This document shows positions 1 to 10,737 of a stretch of DNA of 37,658 nucleotides, in pieces; position 1 is the first letter of the stretch; every line of letters begins with the position of its first letter. Source of the stretch: Entrophospora sp. SA101 (Eukaryota; Glomeromycota; Glomeromycetes; Entrophosporales; Entrophosporaceae); contig CAUDNR010004622.1 in NCBI GenBank assembly GCA_958430865.1, positions 25,597 to 63,254 of the forward strand. The letters are read 5' to 3'. The position numbers were made by a program, and so were the translations under genes. Under the pieces are notes generated by a model. That model had not been told where the DNA came from, made no database searches, and worked only from the letters and a program-made list of their open reading frames with translations.

Positions 1-508
1 AAATATGCTAATTCTGACATCACATCAACTTCAACATTAAATTATCATTTAAAGCATTGTCATCAAATTTTAGTTAACCCTGAAGTATGTTTAGACTTTA
101 CATTATTTGTTTAATAAATGTATTTACTTATCATAATTCAAATTTTTTTAGAAAATCAATTTAAAACAACCAAAATTAGCAGGTGTGTTTAAAAAAACTA
201 AAGAACATACACAGCACAAGATGAATGAATTACATCTTGCTGTGGCCTGATGGGTTGTATTAGACTCTTTGCCTTTTAATATGCTACACAGGAAGGTTTT
301 AAAAGATTTATCAAGAAAATAGATCCTAAATTTCGTGTACCAAATATAATGAAACAGAAATATTATTATTGCAGACAAATATCTTTCAATACCTACAACG
401 TCTGTGCCATCTGAAAGACTTTTTGGCAATGTTGGTAATCAAATAACTTCAAAGAGGACTAGATTAAGTTCTGAAATTGTTAACAAAATTTTATTTAAAA
501 AGAAATGA
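1..508 (+). mobile_element. collapsed hAT transposase remnant
   Basis: This is the decayed core of a hAT-family DNA transposon. Bases 1-114 read as the second half of a BED zinc finger (STSTLNYHLKHCHQIL, with the HxxxxH ligand pair). After a short gap, bases about 205-350 read, across a stop and a frameshift, as the stretch of hAT transposases that precedes the C-terminal domain (WVVLDSLPFNM, then KKIDPKFRVPN in another frame). Bases 371-508 are the C-terminal dimerisation domain (ADKYLSIPTTSVPSERLFGN and on), ending at TGA. The RNase-H-like catalytic core that should lie between is missing, so the copy cannot be active. Its left end lies outside the window. Family assignment is from remembered hAT signatures. 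Confidence 0.75.
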
Positions 509-594
509 TTTTTATTGTAAATGATTAAAAAATTAAATTTATGAAAATTTTATAATAGTTATTTTAACTAAATATGGCAATGGTAATTTAAACG

Positions 595-783
595 GTGCCA
601 ATCTCTCAATTCGAAATCAAAAAAAATGCCAACACACTAAAAGAAAGTATGACGAAAATATTAAACAAAAATGAGTTTATAGAAAATATCGAAGATACAG
701 TTGATGATAATCTGGGTAACGTTGAATCAGCAATAGAACATGCAAAAAAAAATTTTTTGGGTTGTAAATTTTGTTTTTATTAA
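595..783 (+). other. short open frame of doubtful coding status
   Basis: A 62-codon frame rich in Asn, Lys and Glu that could form one amphipathic helix (around KESMTKILNKNEF). The first codon is GTG rather than ATG, there is no visible promoter or intron, and I recognise no family. It lies between a dead hAT element and an unknown repeat, so it is more likely remnant sequence than a gene. Confidence 0.15.
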
Positions 784-800
784 ATAAATTTGATTTTTTC

Positions 801-1221
801 ATACATCGTTCGTGTTTTGTCTTAATCTTATATCTTAAATTGATTGTATTTACAATCATTTCGTCAATATTCATTATATTAAGGTTATTTTGATTATATC
901 AAGAGATATGGTCAAGAGAAGAGTTAGGAAGAGAGTTATTCTTCAACCAAGTCAAAAACCAACCTTTTAAATACATTTTTGAGTAGTCCATTTTAATTTA
1001 TTAAACTACTTCAATGGTTTGTCACATGGTTGCTTCCAACTTCTTAAATTCGTTAATGAAACAATTGTTGGTGAAGTGATTGTTGACAAAATGAATCAAT
1101 CCCATATTTATTTCTACGTTATCAAATTCACGATTTTAATTGGTCAATCAATAAATTGCATGGGTTAAAATTTTGTGTTCCCTCCTGTTAATTTTGTGTT
1201 CCCAGAACAGTCTCTCCTGTT
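801..1221 (-). repeat. unknown interspersed repeat, copy 1
   Basis: This 421-bp segment is the reverse complement of 29736-30122, with a few substitutions and small indels. Shared landmarks on the minus strand are the left edge AACAGGAGAGAC, the block TTCTGGGAACACAAAATT, and the right edge near GATGTAT. This copy has a local partial duplication of the GGAACACAAAATT block. The two copies drop out of alignment together at both edges, as expected for a mobile repeat. No terminal inverted repeats or recognisable protein are visible. Its left edge abuts the next repeat element at about 1222. Confidence 0.75.
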
Positions 1222-1851
1222 GTTTAGAAACCCCAAACTACTTTTGAAACTAAACTGATTTTTATGATCATATGACATTTTGTTCAAGTTATTTCTAAAT
1301 ATAAATTTAATCTGAGAATTAAAGTCCATTGCATTTTAGAATGTTAAAATATCTGTTTGAGATATTTTCCATGAATCAATTATTTTATTAACAATATTCT
1401 TGATCAGTTTTTCCGATTTTCTTTATATGCAACTTTCATAAATCATTTTGATTTATTTATTAATTTTCCAATGTTTTTATCAAAGTTCCTTTTATTTTGA
1501 TATTATTATCTTGACAATTAATTAATTAAATCATTGGTATAGTTTAAATCAATATAAATATTAACATAAAATTTTTTCTTAAAAATATATATAATTTTTT
1601 TTAACCACAATAATGTCAAACAATACTGATGTAGATATAAATAATTCATCAAATTCAAAAAAAACATGGTGGGTGACCAAAAAATGCAATTTGACAACAT
1701 TTTGAATTTTATTCATTAAAACATCTAGGGCATTTTGGAGCCAAACGCAAAAGCATGTAATTGTGAATGTAGCAATGAAGTTGTTAAAAACTGCAAATCC
1801 ATTTGGCACATGAATGTAAATATATTAAAGAAAATATCAAAAAAAGATATA

Positions 1852-2792
1852 CACTCAATGGACAAAAAGTTTGTACCCAAAAATTATTTTGAGATTTTCT
1901 CAAAATTATATTAAATAAATATTTGTGTTCTTTACATCATTTCAAAGTTCTGGTTCTCGAGAAGTTTTTTATTAATAACAAATTTTTATCTTGTGAAATT
2001 TTTACAATGAAAAAATTAAAAATAAATTTGACTTTAAAATTATAAAATGGATGATCAATTTTAACAGATAAAATTTTATGTCCAATTTCAAAAAAATATT
2101 ATTTATTACTATCTTAATATCTGGTTGACCAACCATTGTTGGCAATACATTCTTCTATCCTTCTGGGAATACTATCAATCAAATTCAAATATTTTTCACA
2201 AGGAATTTGTTCCCATTCTTGTCTCAAGAAAATTTCCAACTCTCCCAAAGTTTTTGGATGTTCAAATCGATTTTTTAATCTTTGGCCAAGTTCATCCCAT
2301 AAGTACTCAATGGGATTAAGGTCTGGTAAATGAGAAGGCCAATTTTCAAGAAGGATGTGCTCCTTCTCAGACATCCCTGTTAATTCACAATTTGTTCCCA
2401 TTTTTTAAAAAAAAAATGGCCATCAATTTCATGATTCCATAATTTTAATGCCAAATTTATTTTTAATGTTATCATAATTAAAAATTTCACAAAATAAAAT
2501 TTGGTATCAATAAAATTTTTTTAAGAGCCAATGCTTTCAAATGATATAAAAATCGCAATTATAATTTTTAGAAAAGTGCAAATCAAAATGATCATCAATT
2601 TTGTAATTTTAATGCTGATTTCATTTTTAGTTTTATCATAACAAAAACTTCATAAATAAAGATTTAACAATAATAAAAAACTTTTTCAAGAACCATAACT
2701 TTAAAATGGTGTAAAGGTCACAATTATTTATTTAGTAGGATTTTGTAAAAATGCAAAATAATTTTTGGGTACAAACTTTTGTCCATTGAGTG
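1852..2792 (-). mobile_element. truncated Tc1/mariner element nested in another repeat
   Basis: The ends form a terminal inverted repeat of about 38 bp beginning CACTCAATGGACAAAA. The left end follows a TA dinucleotide (1850-1851); the right end is followed by AA, one change from the TA target duplication of this superfamily. At about 941 bp the element is shorter than complete Tc1 elements. It keeps only the last third of a transposase on the minus strand. The host repeat resumes on both sides, so this insertion is younger than its host. Confidence 0.85.
2114..2401 (-). pseudogene. Tc1-like transposase C-terminal fragment
   Basis: A 95-codon frame with the hallmark WPSHLPDLNPIEYLWDELG of Tc1-type DDE transposases; the Glu of NPIE is the third catalytic acid. 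The rest (roughly FEHPKTLGELEIFLRQEWEQ and on to the C-terminus) matches the usual helical tail. The N-terminal helix-turn-helix region and the first two catalytic Asp residues are absent: the frame starts just upstream of the final motif. It lies inside the TIR-bounded element 1852-2792 in the sense expected for its transposase. It can have no transposase activity. Confidence 0.85.
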
Positions 2793-3190
2793 AATGTATA
2801 TTGTTGCAGAAAGAGATGGTTAAGTGAATCTTTAGAAAATGCAGCATATAAAGCAAATACACAATTACTTGCTAATTTTTGGGATAAAGATGAGATATTA
2901 TTAAAAGAATGTGCAGGAATTCAATTTCAAAGGCTTTTGTGACTTGTGGTATTTGCAATTCACTTCCACCAATTATTATTTTATAATAATAGTATTTTGG
3001 TTGTTTCTTTTTAATAAGCAAAAATAAAAAATAAAGATTAAAAAAAAATATTTGTTTGGTTTGGGGTTTTGAAATAGTTTAGGAGTTTCAAAATAGTTTA
3101 GGAATGTCAAAAACAGTTTAGGAATTTAACAGTTTAGGAGTTTCGAAACGGTTTAGGGATTCGGGCTCATTTTCTAATCCAGTTTAGAAT

Positions 3191-3902
3191 GGTTTTAATA
3201 TCATGTTAATAAAAAAGACCTATAGTATATGTGACATGTAATAATAATTGTTCAGGCAGGGCAAATAAGAATAACTTATTACTTTGGTTAATAATGTTGG
3301 GTTGGTGTGAAATATGTGAAATTTATATATTATTGAACAGTAGACGATCTTTCTAATTTGGAACCAGCGATTTTAACAACGCGGAGTGTAATATTAATAA
3401 TATCCATTGTACTTTTCTATTTCTTAATTAATACACATTATAGAACGATATTATGTAAAAAACTCAAATTAAACGATAATATTAAAAATTTGAACTGTGT
3501 AATTATATTAATTTTTAAATTATCCTGTGTACTCTTCTGTCATTAAGAGATGATATTTTAATCTAGAACTTTTCAGGAACTCAATTGTTAATTTACGATT
3601 TTTTAGAAAGAAATCAATAGCTTCCGATTCGGTAATCACCATACGAATTTCTCCTTCAGATGGGGGTACTTTTCAAAATTCAAGTTTCTTATATATATAG
3701 TACTTGGGTTCCATTTAGGATCGTTTTCTTTATCAATTAAAAGTGCTTAACTCTAGCTCTAAATCAAGAACATTTTTATAATAATAATAAAATTTATATT
3801 TTTGAATTGAAATTATGAGAAAAATACAAACTAATGTGCGATTAGAACATTATTTAAATATATATTTTTATTTACTGGTAGATAAGTAAGAAGAATAATT
3901 AT
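3191..3902. other. intergenic region, no supported gene
   Basis: About 700 bases between the repeat block and the F-box gene 3' end. A 62-codon frame at 3358-3546 (+) starts with TTG and encodes one hydrophobic stretch (VILIISIVLFYFLI) without recognisable domains. I see no RNA gene, promoter or strong repeat. Confidence 0.4.
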
Positions 3903-5085
3903 TCATTGTGATCTTCCTCCCATGCGACCAATATGATAAAATACTATTTCTTTTGTTAATTTTCGTGCCTCCTCTTTTTTTCTTTCTTGTATTGCCTTCA
4001 TATACTCTCTTAAACTTTTTTTCTTTTCTTCAATACATTCATCTCTTAGTAATGATACAGTAAAATTATTATATTCTTCAAGAAATTTATTTACGTCTTT
4101 CTCCAAGAAATAAGAATTTTCATTTATAAAAATATCACTATTATTAGCTGCATCTTTACTGTCATTGTTAACATCATTATCAACATTGATATCAGTAAAA
4201 GTAAGCCTTGGTGGCAAGAAGCTCTGATTAATACTAGGATGTTTTATGTGTTCAACATATGGTAAACATCGAAACATTTCATCTGGATACCTATCTGTTT
4301 TTTTAAGATCTTCAAAGCTAAAAAAAGCAATAATAAAAAATGTTATTATTATTGTGGTTATTATTATTATTAGGGATTTTTTATATTTAATAATGTAATA
4401 TAGAAGAATATAATATAATCATAATCATAATCATATTTTACCTAATTGTTTTTTCTACTAAACAACTTTCACAAATTAATATTTTAAATTCCCATCTCAA
4501 TGCTTCATTATTTTTAACTTCAGCGTCACAAAAGTAACATTTTGTTGCCAAAATACTCAACCAAATATATTGTTGTTCTGAAACATTTGGTGGTGGCGGT
4601 CTATCTACTTGCATTTGTTTATCACAATGCTTTATACGCGAGTTACGCCATATTTGTTGTGTATATGGTGAATTAGACCATAGAAATTTTCGCAGCTTTT
4701 TGCAAACTGTTGATAAAGTATATAAATCTGATGGTAGCAAGTATTCGCATATTTCTACTAAAACTTCATCAACCAACGTTAATAAATTGGTTTCTTGTGA
4801 CAATAATGTGTATGAGAAATTTTCTGTTGATGTTGTTGTTGTTGTTAAAGATGAAGATGATGGAGATGATAGAGGCGATGAATTTTGTTTGATAGAAGTA
4901 TCATTATCATTATTTATTAAATCATCATGTTTAATTAAATTGACACTTTTATCGTTATTATCATCATTATCGTTATCATTATTATTTAACGTCGCTACTT
5001 CAGAAGTTTTGTCATCATCATTTTCTTTTTTTGCGATAATTTCTTCATTCATTTTTTGTTTATAAATAATTATAAAATTTTTCAT
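3903..5085 (-). CDS. F-box protein with C-terminal cysteine pairs
   Basis: Two exons, 5085-4442 and 4317-3903, joined by a GTAAAA...TTTTAG intron, give about 352 residues. The N-terminus is low-complexity (Asp/Asn-rich, then Ser/Thr-rich, residues about 20-95). An F-box follows at about 100-150 (LVDEVLVEICEYLLPSDLYT then STVCKKLRKFLW), the part expected to bind Skp1 in an SCF ubiquitin ligase. Next come two cysteine pairs (CYFC about 183-186, CESC about 205-208) that could bind zinc. The second exon is acidic, then basic and helical near the end (EEKKKSLREYMKAIQERKKE). I see no LRR or WD repeats, so the substrate is unknown. ATG 5052 is an alternative start 11 codons in. The F-box call is from pattern recall. 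Confidence 0.75.
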
Positions 5086-5262
5086 TCATTTACTTATGAA
5101 TTCTTTTCATAATGGATATTCCATAAAAGATAAATCGTACTACTATGAATTTTTTAAATAGAAATTTTAATTTATTGTGTAGATAATCGTCGTATATAGT
5201 AGAATAAAATGTGAATATTAAGTAAATCTATATATTTAAAAAATGCCGTCATCGTCAATGTT

Positions 5263-5502
5263 TCATTTAGAATTCCCTAATACCTTCACATTCTTTTTTT
5301 CTCTATCAACACATTCTTTTTCTTTCCAATGCTTGTGATTGAGTTTCCATTCTTTTTCGCCTGTAGCCTCTTCAATTTCTTTAGTAAACCATCTAGGATG
5401 GAATTCTGGAATATACCAGTTTCTCTTGACTTTCTTTTTCTCTTTGTTTTCCCCTAACCTATTTTTTTTCGAACTTGCAGATTCATAACCACCTAATGTC
5501 AT
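5263..5502 (-). CDS. unrecognised basic protein fragment
   Basis: A 79-codon frame from ATG 5502, with the open frame extending upstream (EYPTYSRFRSDQRSMTLGGY). It is rich in Lys, Glu and Trp (KKVKRNWYIPEFHPRWFTKE). Composition looks like real protein, but I recognise no family. An adjoining minus-strand frame at 5499-5705 is in another phase and no splice connects them convincingly. It could be a small gene, the 3' exon of a decayed gene, or part of a repeat. Confidence 0.3.
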   Translation of the reverse strand: MTLGGYESASSKKNRLGENKEKKKVKRNWYIPEFHPRWFTKEIEEATGEKEWKLNHKHWKEKECVDREKKNVKVLGNSK

Positions 5503-5705
5503 TGATCTTTGATCAGACCTAAACCTTGAATATGTAGGGTATTCAAGTTTCCATTGAATTGGGTAATCATTGCAAACGGTGTTAAGTTGAAGGTAAATGT
5601 TCGGGTGCTTTTTTCATAATAATACAATTGGTCTTTGTTGTGGTTGGGTGACGATATTTGTAATTCGAGTTTAAATGTCGATAATTTAACTACGGTGCAG
5701 ATCAT

Positions 5706-6261
5706 CTATAATCAATTAGCTAAAAAAGTTAGCCGATAAGTTTTTTATTATTTGTGACTCAAGCTTCAAATTTTATCAACAGACCAAATTTTGTTATAAG
5801 AAATTGAGACTAAGTAAATTTTGTGCAATAAAATTTTTTCCATATATTACTATATATTAATACTTATTTCCTTTATTTTTACACGAATTTGACTTACTTT
5901 TTAAAGCTGAATTCAATGGTGGTGGTTTTTATGTGGGATCACATAATATTTCAAATTTTTTATCTTTTAAGTATAGATGGTCCGCACTGTGCCTAAATTC
6001 TCTTCATGTGTTGAGGGGCATAAATTATTATTCTAGCGACCAACCTTTCATTTCATCTATATACAATCTCCAAAATTGCTGTCATATTTACCTCTCAACC
6101 CTAGCTTTAAAAGTTGAACTAATCTCCTGTCAAATGATTCGTTATAGTCATAACTCACAGTTTAACCAATTATTTCCATGAATAATGTTCAGAAAGTGCT
6201 TTGGGATTACCATTTGCTGGAAAGTCTTTAGTTAATATTCCTTTAAAACTTTTAGTCTCAT
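5706..6261. other. intergenic region, nothing supported
   Basis: About 550 AT-rich bases. The one longer frame, 5933-6181 (+), starts at GTG and has the random composition of a non-coding frame (many Ser, Leu, Tyr, His). No RNA gene or repeat was seen. Confidence 0.4.
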
Positions 6262-6603
6262 ACGCTTACAAAGAATAAAGTCGGCAAGATGATTGAGGAA
6301 ACTGAAAAATTCGCAGAATCAGGTACAAAACATAAAGATGTTATTGAGGCAAGCTAATCAATAATTTATGAAATAGAGAAACATTTAGATCAATTCAAAA
6401 ATTAGGTGGATGCAGAGTTGTCACTAAAAACTTAAAGAAAAATGGGGAAATTAAAAGATGTAATTGCAAAAGGAGAAGATGCGAATACTGAAGGAACTAA
6501 ACAAGAAATGCATGAATTAAAACAAGACAGTATTAAATTGTTTGAAACATTACATGCCAGAAATAATAATAGTCAACAATCGTCATCATCATCAGAAGGT
6601 TGA
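6262..6603 (+). pseudogene. SSC1-like: mitochondrial Hsp70 C-terminal pseudogene
   Basis: Read in one frame, this stretch matches the C-terminal lid region of mitochondrial-type Hsp70 (DnaK family). It opens with TLTKNKVGKMIEETEKFAES, equivalent to the conserved helix 'xxEIERMVxxAEKFAExD'. It continues through a helical part (IYEIEKHLDQFKN, GKLKDVIAKGEDA, ELKQDSIKLFETLHARNN) to the Ser-rich tail before TGA 6601. Internal stops interrupt it (after VIEAS, after DQFKN and after LSLKT), and the ATPase and peptide-binding domains are absent. Keeping one frame but collecting stops suggests decay by point mutation. No introns are visible in the fragment, so it may be a retrocopy or a 3'-exon duplicate; I cannot tell which. 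Confidence 0.8.
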
Positions 6604-6858
6604 GGGGACTCGTCCAATTCATCATCAAAAATTATAATGTGAAATAATCAATCATCCAAAACTAATAAAAAAATTAGCGTCAATAAAATATAAATTTACT
6701 TTGTAAATGAAGATTTTTTTATTTTAGAAAAATAAAAAACCATCCGCATTCCTTAAATAAATATATAACAGTGGGTTCTTGAAAAAAAGAAAATAATTAT
6801 TACCATCATACCAAAATAGTTTATCTTTACAAGAAATAAATATTAATTATTACTCACA

Positions 6859-6974
6859 GTTACGGCCATACATAGTGAAAAGCACCGGAACCCGTCCGAT
6901 CTCCGAAGTTAAACCACTAATGGCCCAGTCAGTACTATGGTTGGGGACAACATGGGAATACTGGGTGTCGTAAC
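6859..6974 (+). rRNA. 5S ribosomal RNA gene (possibly a variant copy)
   Basis: About 116 bases with the 5S layout: 5' GTTACGGCC pairs with 3' GTGTCGTAAC to close helix I; CCCGTCCGATCTCCGAAGTT and TGGGAATACTGGGTG are conserved 5S blocks. A run of five T at 6975-6979 is a Pol III terminator. The internal control region reads AAGTTAAACC where most eukaryotic 5S genes have AAGTTAAGC(C), and the later arm has TTGGGGACAAC. This copy may therefore be a divergent or inactive paralogue. In most fungi of this group 5S genes lie outside the rDNA repeat, as here. Confidence 0.85.
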
Positions 6975-6979
6975 TTTTT
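6975..6979 (+). terminator. Pol III T-run terminator of the 5S gene
   Basis: Five consecutive T directly after the closing helix of the 5S rRNA, the normal Pol III stop signal. Confidence 0.7.
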
Positions 6980-7072
6980 ATTTTATTTTTCAAAAAAAAA
7001 AATTTTTTTTGCTACGTATATTTTATTAAAAACAATTTATCAATCAATCAATCAATCAACGATAACATTATT

Positions 7073-10000
7073 TTACTGGACTTGAATTAGTTCAATTAAA
7101 TTTTGTTTTGGTTGTTTCATATTATCAGGAAAATATTCCAATAATATTTCATACAATTCCATTCGATCATTAAATGAATTATATATTTCATCTATTATGT
7201 TTTTTTTTTAAAAAAAAAGATTATTTACATGTGTAAGTAAATATATATACAAATTACATAAATAAATTATACTATCAAGATTTACCTCTTTTTATGTTAA
7301 ATAATCCAGATGTTAAAGCTTGGAATTCAACACGTTCTGATTCATTTTCTTGATCCACTAATTGGCCTAATTGAACCTGAAGATATTTTAATGCTGCTAT
7401 GGAATTACCCTCAAAACATAACTCTTTGTACCTAAATAAAAAATAATTATCAATGATTATTTCAAAAAAAAAATTGAATAAAGCAAAGATCCTTACTTTT
7501 GTTTTCGTATAAAATATTTAATTCCTCTTAGTAAATTCTCTGGTTTTGGTCTTTAAAAAATACATTAATAAAAACGAATTATAGATTACTTATCTATACT
7601 ATTGATTAATTAATTGCCACCTTATTAAATGAAATTCCCAAAAATCATCTAATCTTTGTTTCATTGAAGCTTCAGTTTCAACAAATCTACCGCCAAACAA
7701 ATAATGAACTTTATTTAGATTATCGTAGATGAATTGATGTGCAAGTCTTGGCCTAGGCTCGACAGTTTCATTACTTAACCAATAATATGAATCATGGATT
7801 TCACTCTGATATATTTTCGTCCATCTGTCTTTTAATAAATCATAAACCCAAAAGGCGTTCTTGATTACATATGATCTCTTGTCTCTCTTCTCTCTTAGTC
7901 CAACTAAGACATAAATTTCTTTTGTTTCTAAATCAATATTTATACGATGAATAAAAATCAAATCTTGGTCACATCTTGTCATATATTCAGTTGACAATTC
8001 ATATACTGAATCTGCACTGATATCATATACAAAAAAGTCGCTGTGGAAAGAGCAATATGTAGAATATATGTAGATGTAGATATTAATTATATTATATTAT
8101 ATAATTATTTATAACCTAGTCCGCCTATATATATACAATCAATTAATCCCAATGTAAGACAAACCTTAAAAACATGTTGTCACAATCTCCCCCTCCAATT
8201 ATATATAATAAATTTTCATCTGGATCAAATAACATCGAGATACCAACTCTTATCCTAAGTTGAGCTTGATCATTTGGTAATTTATATTCAGATCTATAAA
8301 AATATATTTGTAAGGAATATTAGTTGTCAATAGATGGAATAAAAATATTTTATCAGATATATAAACAACCTAATTAATTTCCATTCATTTGTTGGTATGT
8401 TGTATGAATATAAGCCGCTAAAGTTAAATTTATCTGTGTCTTTATTTATTATTTTTCCACCAAATATATATAATATTTGGTTTTCATAATCTATACACAT
8501 TTGGTTATCGTATGTTAATTGGGGTCCACCTTCGGACTAAAGTAAATATATAACAAATATATGATTTATATATGTTATAAATATAATAATCATATCCATA
8601 TAATTATAAATGTATAAATGTATATATATAAAAATACTTGCCGCAGTATCCTCAGAAAGTAAAAACCATTGGTTAGTGGTGATATTGTATTGGTAAAAAT
8701 CTGCATTAAGATTGACAATTGATCTCATCTCATGACTAATAAATTTTCCATACACATAAATTTTCTTGTATTTTGGATCAAAACACATTTTATGATTTGA
8801 TCTTGGTTCTGGTCCACCTTGTCTAATTATAAAATATATATTTTAAGTATATATAATATACAGAAATATATATTTTTATATATATTATATTAAACAAATA
8901 AACATACTCTTCAGTATCAGAACTTATTAGTGACCATGAATTCTTATTAATATTGTAAACCCAGAAATCTGATAAATTTGTGGTTCCATTCCAACCTCCA
9001 AGCAAATAAATGTCCCCAGCCTTTAATTTAATAATCAATCAATTATTAATTGGTGATATAATATGTTGTTAGATATTTTTTTATAATTTATAACAATCAC
9101 ACACACATATATATATTGACAATGTAATGTTTGAATCCAATCAATAATCACCTCTGCATCTATACACATTTGATGTCCACCTCTCATACATGGAACTTTA
9201 TCATCTGGTATTTTTATAAAAAAGCACAATAATTAATTCATTAGTATATTTTTTACCTAAAAAAAATTATAATCATACCTGTATCATCATCATCATCATC
9301 ATTCCTATTTGTTTCAATTCTTTTCCAATAATATTTGTATATACATTTACGAAGATAATCTTCAAACAAGCCATTTGTAACAGCTTCACATATAATCTCT
9401 TCTGATAATTGGAAATCACCATTTATTACTAATTGAGTATATAGATCAGTCAGAACTGGATCTTCCAATAATATATGTGTACGTGATTGTAAAGCATCAA
9501 AAGCGTTCAAATAATTTTTTTGTCTAAAATGCTTTAAACAAAGTCGAATTGCTTCGTTTTCACGATACTAAATTAAATTTAAATTTAAAAGTTGAAATTT
9601 TCAATGTTTATTTCAATTAAACGCCAATCTTCCATTCTAATAATTTCAATAATGACTTACAGCTAAGTAGTCATAGTATGCTTTTTGAACAATTTCTTGA
9701 TCTTGAACACCTTTTAATTCAACATACCATATACTAAAACTATGATTTGTTGCATATGCTGCAAGTGGAATTATTTTAATAAATTGGAAAGGTAATAACT
9801 ACTCACATATTATGTATATTTATTTATTTATTATTATTTATATTATAAATATGTTGATTATTATTAATACTATTAGTAAAAAAACTTTTTTACTTACTAC
9901 ATTATTTGTACAATATTTAAGTTGAAATGTTTCAGCATGAGGATTATTTTGTAAACCTGGAATAAATTGATTTTATGAGCAACTAATTTTGACAAAAAAA

Positions 10001-10547
10001 TAGATCTTAACGTAAAAAATAATAAATAATTACCATTATGAAGAATCTCTATCATGTTATTTGGTGCAAGTCCTCCATACACTTTAAATTGCTTAAGATT
10101 ACACACATGCTCTAAAAATCAATAATTTAAATAAAAATAAGAATCTAAAGGTATACTACATGTATTTATTCACAAGTATAAATAAATTACCTTTAAAATA
10201 TTTTCCCAATACTATATTATCTTAAAATAAATTCAAGAAAGTTGTTAATTCTAATAATTTTTCATGAAATTCAATCATAAATTTCAATGCATTATTATTA
10301 AAGAAATAACTATGTATACAAGGATACAGACAATGGCCATTTTGTCTAGTTTTAATAGGACATATTGAGTTTGTCTACCATTATTATAACATGACCATCT
10401 GGAAGTTTGTTCAGAAGGTTTATTTTCCATAATGTTTTTTGGATGATATGACGTCGAATAAGAAGAACAAGAGTGAATCTCGTATGATAACTTTTCAATT
10501 GGATATTCGTGTTGAAACCGCTGTCTTTTTTTTATTGATAACGACAT
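7073..10547 (-). CDS. MKLN1: muskelin, kelch-repeat subunit of the GID/CTLH ubiquitin ligase
   Basis: Fifteen exons: 10547-10328, 10220-10191, 10111-10034, 9956-9898, 9798-9661, 9567-9279, 9204-9152, 9020-8908, 8822-8642, 8536-8370, 8293-8165, 8040-7621, 7550-7497, 7431-7286, 7191-7073. Every junction keeps phase and the product is 731 residues, close to the roughly 735 of animal muskelin. Residues 1-175 form the discoidin-like N-domain (IHSCSSYSTSYHPKN, EHVCNLKQFKVYGG, HSFSIWYVELKG). The LisH/CTLH part is about 176-271 (ENEAIRLCLKHF, LTDLYTQLVINGDF). Kelch repeats follow (RGGHQMCIDAE, YLLGGWNGTTNLSDFWVYN, LSEDTAA, HKVHYLFGG-like NKVHYLFGG), then the C-terminal LEYFPDNMKQP. In animals muskelin is a CTLH-complex subunit and substrate; the role here is inferred. 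One intron (8641-8537) begins with GC. Confidence 0.93.
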
Positions 10548-10737
10548 GATAAATTATAATTTTTGGAGATTTTTTGATTGATATTGATCGAGTAAAGAGT
10601 AAAGAAATTTCAATGAAATAATTGTAGATCATTACTAAAATAATTGTTTGAAGTTCATGATAATTACCATTTTGTTCTTTTTGCTTTTTTTTTTATTTTA
10701 CACATTTCATCTTAAATATAATAATTGTTTTTAAAAA
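10548..10737. promoter_or_regulatory. shared divergent promoter region, muskelin / SPT6
   Basis: Only 190 bp separate the muskelin ATG (minus strand) from the SPT6 ATG (plus strand), so both promoters must lie here or overlap the 5' ends. The region is AT-rich; a T-tract with TTTTTTTTTTATTTTA sits about 40 bases before the SPT6 ATG. No TATA box is convincing. Confidence 0.6.

Larger units (their letters stand above)
1222..3190 (+). mobile_element. decayed element with BED-like finger and inverted end motifs
   Basis: The right end (about 3062-3180) holds about five imperfect copies of a 17-20-bp unit around AGTTTAGGAGTTTCAAAAT. The left end (1222-1257) holds the same motif in reverse complement (CCCCAAAC, GAAACTAAACTG). 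Repeated subterminal motifs in opposite orientation are common in hAT-type elements. Inside, a frame from 1613 begins MSNNTDVDINNSSNSKKTWW and continues after a break as CNCECSNEVVKNCKSIWHM, resembling a BED zinc finger. The frame is broken and a Tc1 fragment sits in the middle (1852-2792). It is certainly non-functional. The link to hAT is an inference from these two weak signals. Confidence 0.45.

Noticed and set aside
3358..3546. Small membrane protein gene
   Set aside because: TTG start, A/T-driven Ile/Leu/Phe content and no supporting context.
4700..5065. Long plus-strand frames opposite the F-box gene
   Set aside because: Shadows of the low-complexity Asp/Asn/Ser codons of the minus-strand exon; no start context or domain.
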